This document shows, piece after piece, positions 10,623 to 20,906 of a DNA stretch of 64,000 nt. Position numbers and translations under genes: made by a program. Location: positions 31,181,322-31,245,321 of the forward strand of contig NC_079137.1 of assembly GCF_945859705.1 (NCBI RefSeq). The letters are read 5' to 3'. A model generated the notes under the pieces. That model was not told the origin of the DNA and did no database searches. It worked only from the letters and a program-made list of their open reading frames with translations. The stretch comes from Episyrphus balteatus. Taxonomy: Eukaryota > Arthropoda > Insecta > Diptera > Syrphidae. The stretch's first letter is position 1. Every line of letters begins with the position of its first letter.

Positions 10623-12400
10623 ATTTGGGCGCGGTAATGTCTTTAAATTTGTAATAATAATAATTTGGACTTTTTTTTACTAAACACTTTTAAAATAAAT
10701 TTTCTAGGTGCCAAGTCATGATTTGATGGTTTTTTGAACCAAAGCAGCTTGCCGAAAAAACTTTGTTTGTATTATTCGAACGCACAAATTTTCTCAAACT
10801 TCCAACTTTAAAATTTTAAAACATAATACTTTAAAACTGGAATTAGATACAAAATTAAGATTTCTTTAAAGACACTCAGCACAATATTATTAACTAAATT
10901 ATTTAATTCCACAATTTTCCAACAAAAACTGATTATACTTACACATTCTTATATAAATAAAATCTTATCAAAAATACATTAAATCTTTAACTTAAACAGA
11001 ACACACTTCCTTCTCCATTAAATACCTGCTTCCTGCTAACAATTCCCACTTATCCCATATTACAACCACCTCAACTAATCTCTCTTCCTTTCGAAAAAAA
11101 AACCCTTACTAGTTAGGTGTGGTGATGATGATGGTGGTATACCAACATAAATCCCTAACCTCACCCAAGAAAAGAGAAGAAAAAGAAAAAAATTAAATCC
11201 AAATCAAAAACACAAAAAAAGAAAAATAATATAAAAAAAACTTCATTGACAAAAATTCATCAAGCACCACCATGGCACATCAACTTCAATCACACGTCTA
11301 TTATTTGAAGAGTTACTGTCATCTCTCCTCTTGGGGCTTCCTACACTTCAACAACGTTCTTCAGCCGTATCATCCGTTTCCAACATTTCACCGATTTTAC
11401 TTTGCTTGGCAGTTTCTCTATCTCTCTATCCATATACCAATAGCTGGCTATAAAAAAAAGAAGCAGCTCACACAGTCAGTCAGTCTTAGTAATGGGCTCT
11501 TAAACATTCCCAAACATTTACAATGATATTTGCTGTAAAAAAAATGTGTCCTCTCTTGGAGTGATTCTCCTTTCCGCACCCAGACAGTCCCCTTAAATTT
11601 ATCACAAGAAAAAAAAAAATATGAAATAAAAAAACGCGCTATATTTTTCCCCTCTGCAAAAAACTTGGTCTGTTTTTATATGTTCCTTTAAAATCCCATT
11701 TTTATTTGTATCTCGTAGTTTTTTTGAGTATCTTTTTTTATTTTTTATGAAGTTCTGTATGCTGCTATTATGCATGCAATCAAGCAAAGCTCATCCCGAA
11801 TGGGGCGCATAACAGAAAACAAATGAAGCAAGCTTGCGCGCGTGTACAACGGTGCATTGAGCACAGTTATATTTAAACAGGCAGAAGTAGCAGCAACAGC
11901 AACGGACTTTCTTCTTTCTCTCGCTGTACTGCTTCCATATATTTTATATCTATGCTCGTCGGCGATGTCGGTGTTTTACCATGGTTCACGTGCGCCGGCC
12001 GACGACATCACAAATACATTCACAACCCAACCGAAACTAAGCTTCAAAAGTGTGTAATTGTGCTTGTGTTGGTTTTCCGACTTGCAACTCCGATGGAATT
12101 CCATGCTGGTGATGATGGTATTTGCTCCACACAGCCGCACTTCCATCACTATCATCATCGTAACATCACAGTTCGAGTTGAGTAAGTCCAAGTTGGATGG
12201 AATTCAAGTATTTCAGTTGAAACGGAACTTTCGCAAAGAACGGTCATGGTCTTGAAATATTATTGCCAAAGCTAAAAACTCAAGCAAAGCAACCAAATAC
12301 AAAAAAAAAAAGAGTTATAAACGGTTCCCACAGTCTGCTGGCGAGGCGATGAGCGATGATGATGATGGTGATGGCGGGGCATATAGATACAAAGCTTTGT
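10623..12400. other. Non-coding upstream sequence
   Basis: It is AT-rich to about 11250. From 11270 to 12250 the composition is more balanced and includes an E-box in GGTTCACGTGCGCCGGCCG (11981-12000). The ATG at 11272 has a good ACCACCATGG context, but its 84-codon frame is low-complexity and not protein-like. I see no supported exon. Confidence 0.35.
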
Positions 12401-12444
12401 GCTCTCGCTCTCTCGCAATTTCTCACTCTCTCTCTCTCTCTCTC
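12401..12444. promoter_or_regulatory. GAGA (CT)n tract
   Basis: CTCGCTCTCTCGC followed by CTCACTCTCTCTCTCTCTCT. In flies such tracts bind GAGA factor or CLAMP and often sit 100-200 bp upstream of paused promoters. The nearest initiator-like motif, at 12616, is about 170 bp downstream, which fits. Binding itself is inferred. Confidence 0.45.
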
Positions 12445-12615
12445 ATAATCATCGTCATTCGTGAATTGTGAATAGAAGAAGCCTGCTTGGACTTCGTGCC
12501 ACAATATGAGGCTCATTCTCCAACCGACAACGGCCACGGGAGGATAGTTCCAACTTCGCACTTTAAAGTATCTATCTCACCGAAAAAAAAGTATCTTTTG
12601 CTAAAAAATTTCTAA

Positions 12616-12621
12616 TCAGTG
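12616..12621 (+). promoter_or_regulatory. Initiator-like motif, candidate transcription start
   Basis: TCAGTG matches the fly initiator consensus TCA(G/T)T(C/T) at five of six positions, putting the A at 12618. What follows (CGCGGTGTCATTCGGTTGC and on) looks like a fly 5'UTR: CpG-containing, followed by CAA-rich sequence. No convincing downstream promoter element is seen at +28. Confidence 0.3.
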
Positions 12622-12778
12622 TTGTCGGTCGCGGTGTCATTCGGTTGCTTAGTTGCGTACACCGACCTTCGTTCAATAGCCGTAAAGCGGAGTGGAGCGT
12701 GTGTTCTCGACATCTGGAGCTTTCAGTTTTCATCATTTAACAAAACCAACAACAACTGCCGCCGCAAAAAAATGTCAA

Positions 12779-12883
12779 ATGGAGAGAAAGCTTTCTGATA
12801 GTCGTCATGTCTGTGTTGTAGCTTTGTTTCTGCTGGCACTGGCACTAGCAGTGGCAGCGGCAAAAGGCAGCATAGCCAACTAA
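12779..12883 (+). CDS. Small ORF with signal-peptide-like core
   Basis: The 34-codon frame starts at the second of two closely spaced ATGs (TCAAATGG, A at -3). The product has a short basic N-terminus (MERKLSDSRH), a run of about 17 hydrophobic residues (VCVVALFLLALALAVAAA) and the end KGSIAN before TAA. That is the shape of a secretory signal sequence with a plausible cleavage after A-x-A. The frame is also open upstream to an ATG at 12692. The first ATG (12772) opens only an 8-codon uORF in another frame. It could be a micropeptide, a uORF, or a signal-peptide exon spliced before the TAA; I see no strong donor inside it. It lies just downstream of the promoter-like motifs. Confidence 0.35.
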   Translation: MERKLSDSRHVCVVALFLLALALAVAAAKGSIAN

Positions 12884-13122
12884 CTTTTAGTCGTTTGGAA
12901 TGTATCTGGAGCCAAAGACTTTATTCCTACTCCATCCGGTGTGGCAGAGTCAATAAAGTGTGTGGTTTATTTTCTTTTCTCATAAATTGCTGGCGCTTTC
13001 CTGCAGTCGTACTCATTCTTTTTTCTTCTGAGTCTTGTGTTGAGGATTTCGTTTTACCTTTTTTTTTTGGGAAGAAAAAGGAGAGGGATTTTTGTGTGTG
13101 AATTAATATCAATTCGTTCGGC

Positions 13123-14045
13123 TCAGTCGTTAACTGTCACGATTTGTGTTAACAACATTATCATACTCACCTATCAGTTAAATTTAAGTGTGAAATTGTG
13201 AACACGTATCTATGACACTTTATCGGCAAACAGATACGAACTCAATCTCTCGTCGCGAACTTTGCACCATGACTTTGTGAAAGATTCCAACTTAACACTT
13301 ATAGCCTTCCCAATAGTGAAATAATGTTTTTTTTTTTATTTTGTTCCAAGTTAATAGCAATAAAGTGTGAACAAAAATACAACAAGAAAAAAAAAATGAC
13401 GTAGTAAAATAAATTTTTATTCGTCTTTATAAACTGCGCAGTTAAAAAATAGAAACAATTAATTTACTTAGCTCCAAAGGTGAGGAGAAAAGTGTTCCAA
13501 AGTGCAAAAAAAAGCATCTCCTAATAAAAAAAAAAAAGACACCCAGCAACAATTCACAAAACATAAAATAAAGATAACATTTCTTCTTATTCACAAGAAC
13601 AATTTATAAAAAACAAAATAAACAACAAACAAAAAATTAATTTCAAACAAAAAAATAAAAGATAACACCCATCAACCACCAACCCCCTGTAATCTAAGCT
13701 ATGATACAACACCATCACAATTATATTTGAGTCTAGCCATCAAAAATAAGGCTGTCTTCATTGTATATCCGTATCCGTCGTCTCTCCAATATACTCTCAT
13801 TCACATAGTCAAAATCAAGTGCCAAACATAAAAAGAGGGAAACTCCCTTACTTTATCTGCCGACAGATAAAAGATAAAAGCAACAAAAAAAAAAAGAACC
13901 TAATTGAAGTTGGATTTCCCAAAAAAAAAATATCTACAATGAAAAAAAAAATAAACTTTCAAACAAGATAGTCTCGAAAATCCGTATTTCGTCTACAACA
14001 AAACTGTGGCCTTCTTATCTCCCGGTTTTGAATATATAAAAAAAT
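13123..14045 (+). other. Candidate 5'UTR exon with initiator and strong donor
   Basis: TCAGTC at 13123-13128 is a perfect fly initiator match. The next 200 bp (GTTAACTGTCACGATTTGTG, GTGAAATTGTGAACACG) has the texture of fly 5'UTRs. No long frame opens before the consensus splice donor AAT|GTAAGTACT at 14046. I infer a non-coding first exon from about 13125 to 14045, possibly an alternative to a start at 12618. The A-rich runs inside it (13380-14000) are a caution: they are more typical of introns, so the true exon may end earlier. Confidence 0.3.
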
Positions 14046-14196
14046 GTAAGTACTCTCACATATTCACACATGATGGATACACCATCTCGTTTTAGCTTTC
14101 AAGATACTCTATAAAATAATAAAAAAAAAATATATATACATGCATGTAGCAGAAAAAAAAATGAAATACTTGTAAGATACATTCAATTAATTTAAG

Positions 14197-14276
14197 AAGC
14201 AGCAGCAGTACACTCGAGGGATCCGGCACCTCTCGTAGAAAAGATCACAAAAGACGACGATGTCGACTACGAAAAT
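14197..14276 (+). other. Candidate small internal exon
   Basis: This is an island of balanced composition in AT-rich DNA, bounded by ATTTAAG| and AAAAT|GTATGG. Two of the three frames are open. One reads HSRDPAPLVEKITKDDDVD and continues YENV; the other reads STLEGSGTSRRKDHKRRR. The first has the better codon texture (GAC GAC GAT GTC GAC TAC). The acceptor has a weak pyrimidine tract. I do not recognise the protein. Confidence 0.25.
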
Positions 14277-15661
14277 GTATGGTTGCCAATATCTGCGAAA
14301 AATTGAAATCCTAAGTTATTTTTATAAGATAAATAGTTTTTCCAAATAAAGCTCCGAAAAAAATTAAATAAAGAACTCAAAAATGTGCAAGTTTTCGACA
14401 GCAACGAAATTATCTTTATTAATTTAGTTATCAAATATAGATCCAAAACCTTATTTGGCTTTATTTCCTTATGACTTCATTTGACTTCAAAAATTAGGTT
14501 TGTTTAATATTTTTGATATTTTAAGTGCCTAGCTATAAATTATAGTATTTTTTAAATAAAAGTTTCAATTTAAAATGAGAAAATTGGTACACCAATAAAT
14601 TGTCAGTCTGTCCATTTTTTTGTTATCCTGTTTTAAGTTTTGAATAAGAAATTGCATTTACCTGTAATCCAACCATTATTCACCTTTTGAACATAATTGA
14701 AAGAGCTGATTTCCCAAGTTATTCATTTTTAGACATTCAAAATGCGAAATTAAAAGTTACAAGAAATTATTTTAACGCCCAAAATGTGAAAACTTACAAA
14801 AGTATTTTTGTAGTTTGAGTGTTCCCTCGAGGTTTCATTTTTTTTTATTAAGACGCTTTTAAGCCTTATTAAAAAAATAAGGTGCACTGCAATGAAAATT
14901 TGATCAACTAATTTTATTTTATTTTTGCTTTTCTTAAGACATCGTAACACCAAGTTTTATATTTGTTGATACATTAACAATAAATAAAGTTTCTTGGTTT
15001 ACTATGCACAAAGTACGGAGTAAGTAAGCAGTAAAATTTATTCGTAAATGATAAGGCAACTTTTTCAACATGGATTCGTAATGGTCGAATCCACTATATT
15101 TTTGTTCAAATTTTTAAAAACATTTAGTTTCTAATTTTTGACAGAACTTATCCCAAATGCTTAATATTTTCAAAAACAAGAAAACAAAGTTGAATTTGTG
15201 TTTCCATAAGTCGCTATTCAAGTATTAAATTTAGGTGTTGGACTGTTAGCTAACTCAACCCCACCCTGACCCTATCCAACTTAACGTAAACCTACAACGA
15301 CCGCTTGTTAAACATAAACAAAGCACACACATTTTGATAAATTGATTGGTATGTTGATAAATTCTTCTATTCATACTACCAAAATAATAGGTATTTTTCT
15401 TTTGGTTTTCTACAATATTTTCAATGTTTTTCTTTTTTCCAAGAATTCAAATATTAATAAATCTAACAGTTGTTTCAGATTTGATTTTTATTTTGTTTAG
15501 AATATGTATTCATTATTAATGTTTTTAAAGTCTATGTTTTGTTTCTTTTCGTTTAAAAATTTAAAGAAGAATAAAAATGAGGTTTTACTAAAAAAAAAAC
15601 AAACACAATTTTCAAGTGTTGTTCAAATCTTTTCATCTGCTTATAATAAATATTTAAAAAA
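14277..15661. other. AT-rich non-coding stretch
   Basis: No gene, structured RNA or clear repeat is recognised. Short open frames are low-complexity K/N/F/L strings. Confidence 0.55.
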
Positions 15662-15713
15662 ATTACTAAATTTGAAATACTTATAAGTATATAAGTATTT
15701 CAAATTTAGTAAT
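15662..15713. repeat. Perfect 24-bp inverted repeat, 4-nt loop
   Basis: The left arm at 15662-15685 (ATTACTAAATTTGAAATACT plus TATA) is exactly complementary to the right arm at 15690-15713, with loop AGTA. This gives a 52-nt perfect hairpin. It could be a recent short palindrome, the core of a tiny foldback element, or a hairpin RNA. The perfect pairing and very short loop are unlike a usual animal pre-miRNA. Confidence 0.9.
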
Positions 15714-16784
15714 ATTTTTTTTTGTTAACTAACTACGACGAGACGCGACGTGTGGAAAAAGTTGCAAATGTATATTTGGTAACATTTACAGCTCCTCATG
15801 TTGAAAAATAGATCTGTCGTGTTAACCTAGAATGACATATCTGCATTTTTGGTTCCTGAAGGTAATTGGTTGATACCTACTTTTAAATTTTTCAAAAGAA
15901 TATTAATCTTTGAAAAAGTTTAATATAAAATTCCAAATGCTCTGAAATGTAAATAGACACACAGATTGTATGATATCACAAATAATAACTTAATATCAAA
16001 AATGTAGTCTTTTTTTATTTTCTTTATTTTTTATTCCACATATTTTATGGCAAATTCTTTATCTCCATTAATAGCTCCTGAAGTACTACTTCCTAGATAA
16101 ACATAAGGTTGTAAAACATTTGGTGTAATAGAAAAATAAAAGCATTTTGCAAATCAATCAGCTCGTGTATTAAATTTTACCAGATTGTTTTTAAACTTCA
16201 CCTGCACACCACTCAACAAAATGGTAATTTTTTTTCAAGTTTCCTGATGTAAACACCAAAGTACTATTTGTGAAAAAAATTAAAATTAAAAATTAAATGT
16301 TACGGAGAGATGAAAGGTACCAAGTAACACTAGAGTTAATACTTTTTTATAAAATTAAATCAAACTGAATCAGAAAAAAATGCTTAAACTTTGAAACATA
16401 CATAGGTACCTAACTCAACAACTAATTTCAATTTATTTTTCAAAATGAATAGAAATCTGTACAGAGCTCTTTAAGTTGATTTTTAGGTGTCGCTCTCGCA
16501 TCTCAATGTATGAGGTCAAAACATTTTTTTTTTTTCTCCAGAGGAGTTTTTGATTTCCAAGAGCTTATACAAAAAGCTCCTTGTTAACATAGTTAAGTTT
16601 ACTTTTTCTCAAATGGCGCCCAATAAAATTTTACTTTAAAATAAAATCTTCCAAAAACTTGTTTTTAAGATTTTGAAAACTAAAAAACAATGAAATTTCA
16701 ATTTTTACTTGCGATATAGGTACTATATATCAAGTTATGCATTCGTACAAAAAAAAAAAAGTTGAGATAACATTTTTCCATGAC
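15714..16784. other. AT-rich non-coding stretch
   Basis: No gene is seen. TGGCGCCCAA at 16614-16623 is the same 10-mer as at 24381-24390 and, inverted, at 26952-26961. Confidence 0.45.
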
Positions 16785-17845
16785 ATTACGATGGTAGACA
16801 ATGCCAAAAAAGTGGGTCCTGGAAGTCCGTCTGTCTGTCTGTCTGTCTGTCAGTCTGTCTGTCAGTCTGTCAGTCTGTCAGTCTGTCAGTCTGTCAGTCT
16901 GTCAGTCTGTCAGTCTGTCAGTCTGTCAGTCTGTCAGTCTGTCAGTCTGTCAGTCTGTCAGTCTGTCAGTCTGTCAGTCTGTCAGTCTGTCAGTCTGTCA
17001 GTCTGTCAGTCTGTCTGTCTGTCTGTCTGTATAAGGAGCTACAGCCTAAACGAATGGACCGATTAATGTCAAACTTGGTATGTAGCGTTATTTGGCGACT
17101 CTCCAGAGGGGTTTTTGGAATTAATTTTTTTGGACCAAAAATAACGGTACTTGTCATATACCGATTTTAGTAAAATTGAAATATCTCAAAAACGGCTCCA
17201 ACGATTTTGTTTAAAAAATTCAAATGTAAGTTTTAAACTAAAGTTTATCTTTTAATGAAAAAATTTTTTTTTGAAAATCATTAACGGTACCTGCCATAGA
17301 ACGGTTTTTTTCAAATCCGATTATCTCCGAAAGTGCTTATTCGATTTCAACGAAACTTTTTGTGATGAAGCATTTACATAATTTAAATATAAGCCAAAAA
17401 CAAAATTTTGCAAAAAATAATTTTTGGATTTTTAAAAAAATTTTGAAATTTTTTTTTTGAAAAATCAAATTTTCGAAAACGGGACATTGAATTTTTTTGA
17501 AATTTTGTTTTTAGATGTTGATTAGTGATTTCTACAAAATGGCATACCAATTTTATTTTAAAACTTTTTTTCCAAAAAATTATTTATAAAAAATTAGTTT
17601 TTTAAAAAACGGCTCTAACGATTTTTAAAATTTTTTTTCTAAAAATGCATGTTAATATATCAATCAAAACTGCATACTTGTTTTGGAGGGCAATTTAATT
17701 TCAGATTTTATTTTATTTTTTTTTTAAAACGAATTTTATTTTTTTTTCCGAATTTCTATATAAAAAGTCTATAAAATTTAAGCAACTTTAACTCTAAGAG
17801 CAAGTACGTGCGACCCCAGTCGTGCAATTTATTTTAAATGTCTTC
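16785..17845 (+). mobile_element. Dispersed GTCTGTC-bearing repeat, copy 1
   Basis: The order of landmarks is: ATTACGATGGTAGACAATGC; CCAAAAAAGTGGGTCC; the GTCTGTCA tract; GCTACAGCCTAAACG (17038-17052); TGTCAAACTTGG; several blocks of CTCAAAAACGGCTCCAACGA type; and the 3' landmark CAAGTACGTGCGACCCCAGT plus CGTGCA at 17801-17826. The same landmarks occur inverted at 43195-43945, which shows a mobile family. No coding capacity is seen. The layout resembles the dipteran 'mini-me' elements, which carry a (GTCY)n proto-microsatellite beside a conserved core; that assignment is from memory and tentative. Confidence 0.7.
16825..17030. repeat. (GTCTGTCA)n microsatellite
   Basis: An octamer tract (GTCTGTCA, with pure GTCT at both ends) of roughly 25 units. 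The plus-strand frames over it (CLSVCQSVS repeats) are repeat translation, not protein. It sits at a fixed position inside a dispersed element; the inverted copy has a shorter GACGCACA-type tract at the same place (43791-43831). Confidence 0.95.
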
Positions 17846-20337
17846 AAAACTTCTAAGAAAAAATTTATGAAAAAGAAGCTCTTAAGATCTTGAAGTACTT
17901 ACCTACTTTTTTACAATAGTTTATTTTAAAGAACTCTTTTGGAGCTCTAAATTGATTTGGGAAATTGTTTTATTCATACATATCAAAAAATTGCAGGTAT
18001 GTGTTTTTTAATTTTTTACACTCGTCAACAAATTGACATTTTTTTCAGTTAATTCTTAATTTTTGAGTGTTTTTTTTTTTTAATTTATCTATTTGTAGAT
18101 GGTTTTGAATTAAACTTTACCCTCATTTTCATTCAATGCTCTAAACTTTTGTGACAATCATTTTATATTTTATTTTAACTTAAACTTGATTATTTACTTT
18201 AATTATTCGGTAAAATAAGAATTAGAATCTTCAATTTTTGTTTCCTCTAAAAGTCTTCAATAATTTCATAAGAAAACGGTGGTAATCATTCTACAAATCG
18301 AAGACATCAACGATATAAAGAGCGAGTAAAAGAGCGTATTTCGCTTCAAGTAGGTAGTAATACATAGTCGAGTCGTGTTATTTTTTTTTCCTCTTCATTT
18401 CGTATGTGCCTACATTATTCACAAAACTTCGCCTTTTTACCTTTTTGCCTCCATTCCACATTCTTGTGCATTGAATTTGTATCTCAAAGTCGACGAAAAA
18501 AAAATACAAAAAAAATTCAAAGACGAAAAAAAATCCGTTGCTACTGCTGCTTTTGCTGGAGAACTGCTGGTTGTGGTCGCTTTGCCGCTATGTTCTCCCT
18601 CCCACTCACCCAGTTACCTCCTGAGATGGTCTCACAGTTTCTATTTTCGGTAAAATTACGTCAACGTTCTTTTTTTCTGCACAAAATGTTAGTTAAAAAA
18701 TTTGCTAAGCGATTTTTATGTATTTTTTTTTGTATATTAAAAAAAAGAAACTACCCCCTCATTTGTCACCCTCTTCTCCATCATCCACCCATTGCTCTCC
18801 ATACTCTCTTCACCTTATCTCTCATTCAATTTGATTTTTAATGTTTTGCAGTAAATTAATTGCGAAAACGACATTGACGATGATTTCATTGAAATGTGAT
18901 TGGTTCTTCTTTCGAGTAGAAGTTAAGTAAGGATGATGAGTTCATAAAAGATACAACAACAAAATGTATATATATCCTTGCTAGGTCATCATAATCCACT
19001 TAAGTTGTCGAGGGAAAGATACAATTTCCAAGCATGAATGAACAAGAAAAAGAGGACTGATCGTCATTGTTAAGGGAGACTTTTTTCTGTAGGCAGGGTG
19101 TAATACCTATTTTAAGACTTTTAAGGACTCGATAAAATAAGAAAGTAATAAACTTTATGTCACAAAATTATTTAAAATTAAATTTTTGTTTCCTATTTTA
19201 AACATAAATTTTGTCAGCTAAAATTATGATATACAAACAGAAAAAAAAAACTAGGAGACTGAAATTATTAACTTTCTCACTCTCTTGTTCTCTTTTTTTT
19301 TCGTATCTCTAACGCAAATAATATCAAATTATCATGAATTCTGTTTGTTTTGTCGGATTTCAATTTAGGAATATTTTGAAATGAGAATGCAAATTTACTC
19401 TGTTTAAATAGTTTTTTTTCGTGTTTTTTTTTTTTAAGTTTGCATAAAATTAGATTTCTGTTCAATTTAAACTGAATAATGATATGTACATGTTTGAATC
19501 GAAAATGTATTGACTTGAATTGAGCGAATAAAAACGAGGAGATATTTTATCATAATGTTAACAAGATATTAGAGGTTTTTGTCGAAATAAAATAAATAAA
19601 ATAATTAATATTTTTAGATAGTATTTGTGTTAGTGAAATTAGATTTGGATTATGAGAATACCTATGTATAAATCATTGCTGGGGATGATAATTTTTTAAT
19701 TGCATTATTTTGAATTATTTTTGAAAAACGAGAAAAAAAATTGAGTAAATCTGCATTGAAATAGAAAAAAATAAAATTCGTGTTTGATTTATTGGTAATT
19801 TTTTTTAGTTTTTGTTCTTATTTTCGGTACATTTACTAATATTGATAAAAAAGAAGAGCATTTAGTGAAGAAGAGGTTGGATTAGAACAAAATCTAAAAG
19901 AAGGTTTCTTACCAGCATTGTTTCCTGCATTTGTTGTTTATTGCATTTGAAAAACAAGAATAGTTAATTTTTCTAAAAGATTTTTGTTTGCTAATTACTA
20001 ATCCTACGTCAATTTCACAGTCGCGTCATGTTCTTAAAATACTTGCAAATTAACAGTTCGAAAACGTTTTGAGTCCTTTTGACGTCGAATTACATACATC
20101 ACCGTTAAATATTTTTGCAGACACATTTAACTGTCTATTTTAATATGTACTCTCGTTTTTTTTAAAATGCGTTCTGTAAGGAAAAATCCAATACCATAAC
20201 TTATTTGAAATGCAACACACTGAAGAAAAAAAAAGAATCATGTGTGCAATTCACACGTGGTTGAAGTGAAACCTTAAAAATCATTTTAAAAAAATCTAAA
20301 AATATAACTTTTTTTTATTCCATCACTTTTTTTATAT
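17846..20337. other. Non-coding; weak CT/GC island at 18.5-18.8 kb
   Basis: The sequence is mostly AT-rich. At 18530-18660 the GC rises (GCTACTGCTGCTTTTGCTGG) and ends in a donor-like TTCG|GTAAAA, but upstream frames are low-complexity and there is no matched acceptor. No gene is supported. Confidence 0.4.
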
Positions 20338-20625
20338 GACAACCTACAATAAATTTTATACCATCTGAAAGCTTATTGTTTCAGTTCAAAATATTTATAT
20401 CGACCATGTCTATACAACATCTACAAAAAGAGCTAGAATTTTTCTAACCCAATTAGTTTTCATAAAAAAAGCAAAACAATCAATCTCTTTTCTCTTCTAA
20501 CGCCATTAAATCCATTTTCTAAAAGACAACCTATAATAAATTTTATATCATTATTATTTCACCTTTTATATGACGCTTCAATCATATTTCTACCATACCT
20601 ACAAAAAAAAGTAAGAATTTTTTAA
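20338..20625. repeat. Degenerate tandem duplication (~185 bp period)
   Basis: ATGACAACCTACAATAAATT near 20337 and AAGACAACCTATAATAAATT near 20523 start two related blocks. Each continues TTATA(C/T)CAT and later carries an ACCAT...CTACAAAAA string before an AGAATTTTT block. Confidence 0.5.
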
Positions 20626-20645
20626 AGCCAACTATGTCGAAATTT

Positions 20646-20906
20646 AAAACTGAGATTACGGTACTTCCTACACTGGTGGCTGGCCATCGGCAACAAATCT
20701 TCACAGGTGTTTTGAGGTATTTTTCAAGTTTTTCAATTAAAGATTATATAACTTGTAGAGCACGTACCGTTATGTGTGATATATTAAATGAAAGGTAATA
20801 TTATCAGCATGAGTATTAAAATTAAATAAATTTGTTATGTGCTCTAGATCAAAAGATATAACGTGTTTTAGAAAAAGAACATCTTTTCACCGTAATCTCA
20901 GAATTT
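20646..20906. mobile_element. Small inverted-repeat element
   Basis: AAAACTGAGATTACGGT at 20646-20662 faces ACCGTAATCTCAGAATTTT at 20889-20907. The ends share a 12-bp exact inverted core (TGAGATTACGGT) and match beyond it with gaps. The interior of about 230 bp includes a second, smaller symmetry (GTAGAGCACGTAC versus GTGCTCTAGAT). It is non-coding. I infer a MITE-like element without an assigned family. Confidence 0.4.

Noticed and set aside
11272..11526. ORF with an excellent start context (ACCACCATGG)
   Set aside because: The 84-codon product is compositionally random, with no donor in frame and no codon bias.
16825..17030. CRISPR-like regular array
   Set aside because: Units are 8 bp with no spacers; it is a microsatellite in an animal genome.
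16737..17066. Plus-strand frames rich in CLSVCQSVS
   Set aside because: Translation of the GTCTGTCA tract inside a dispersed element.
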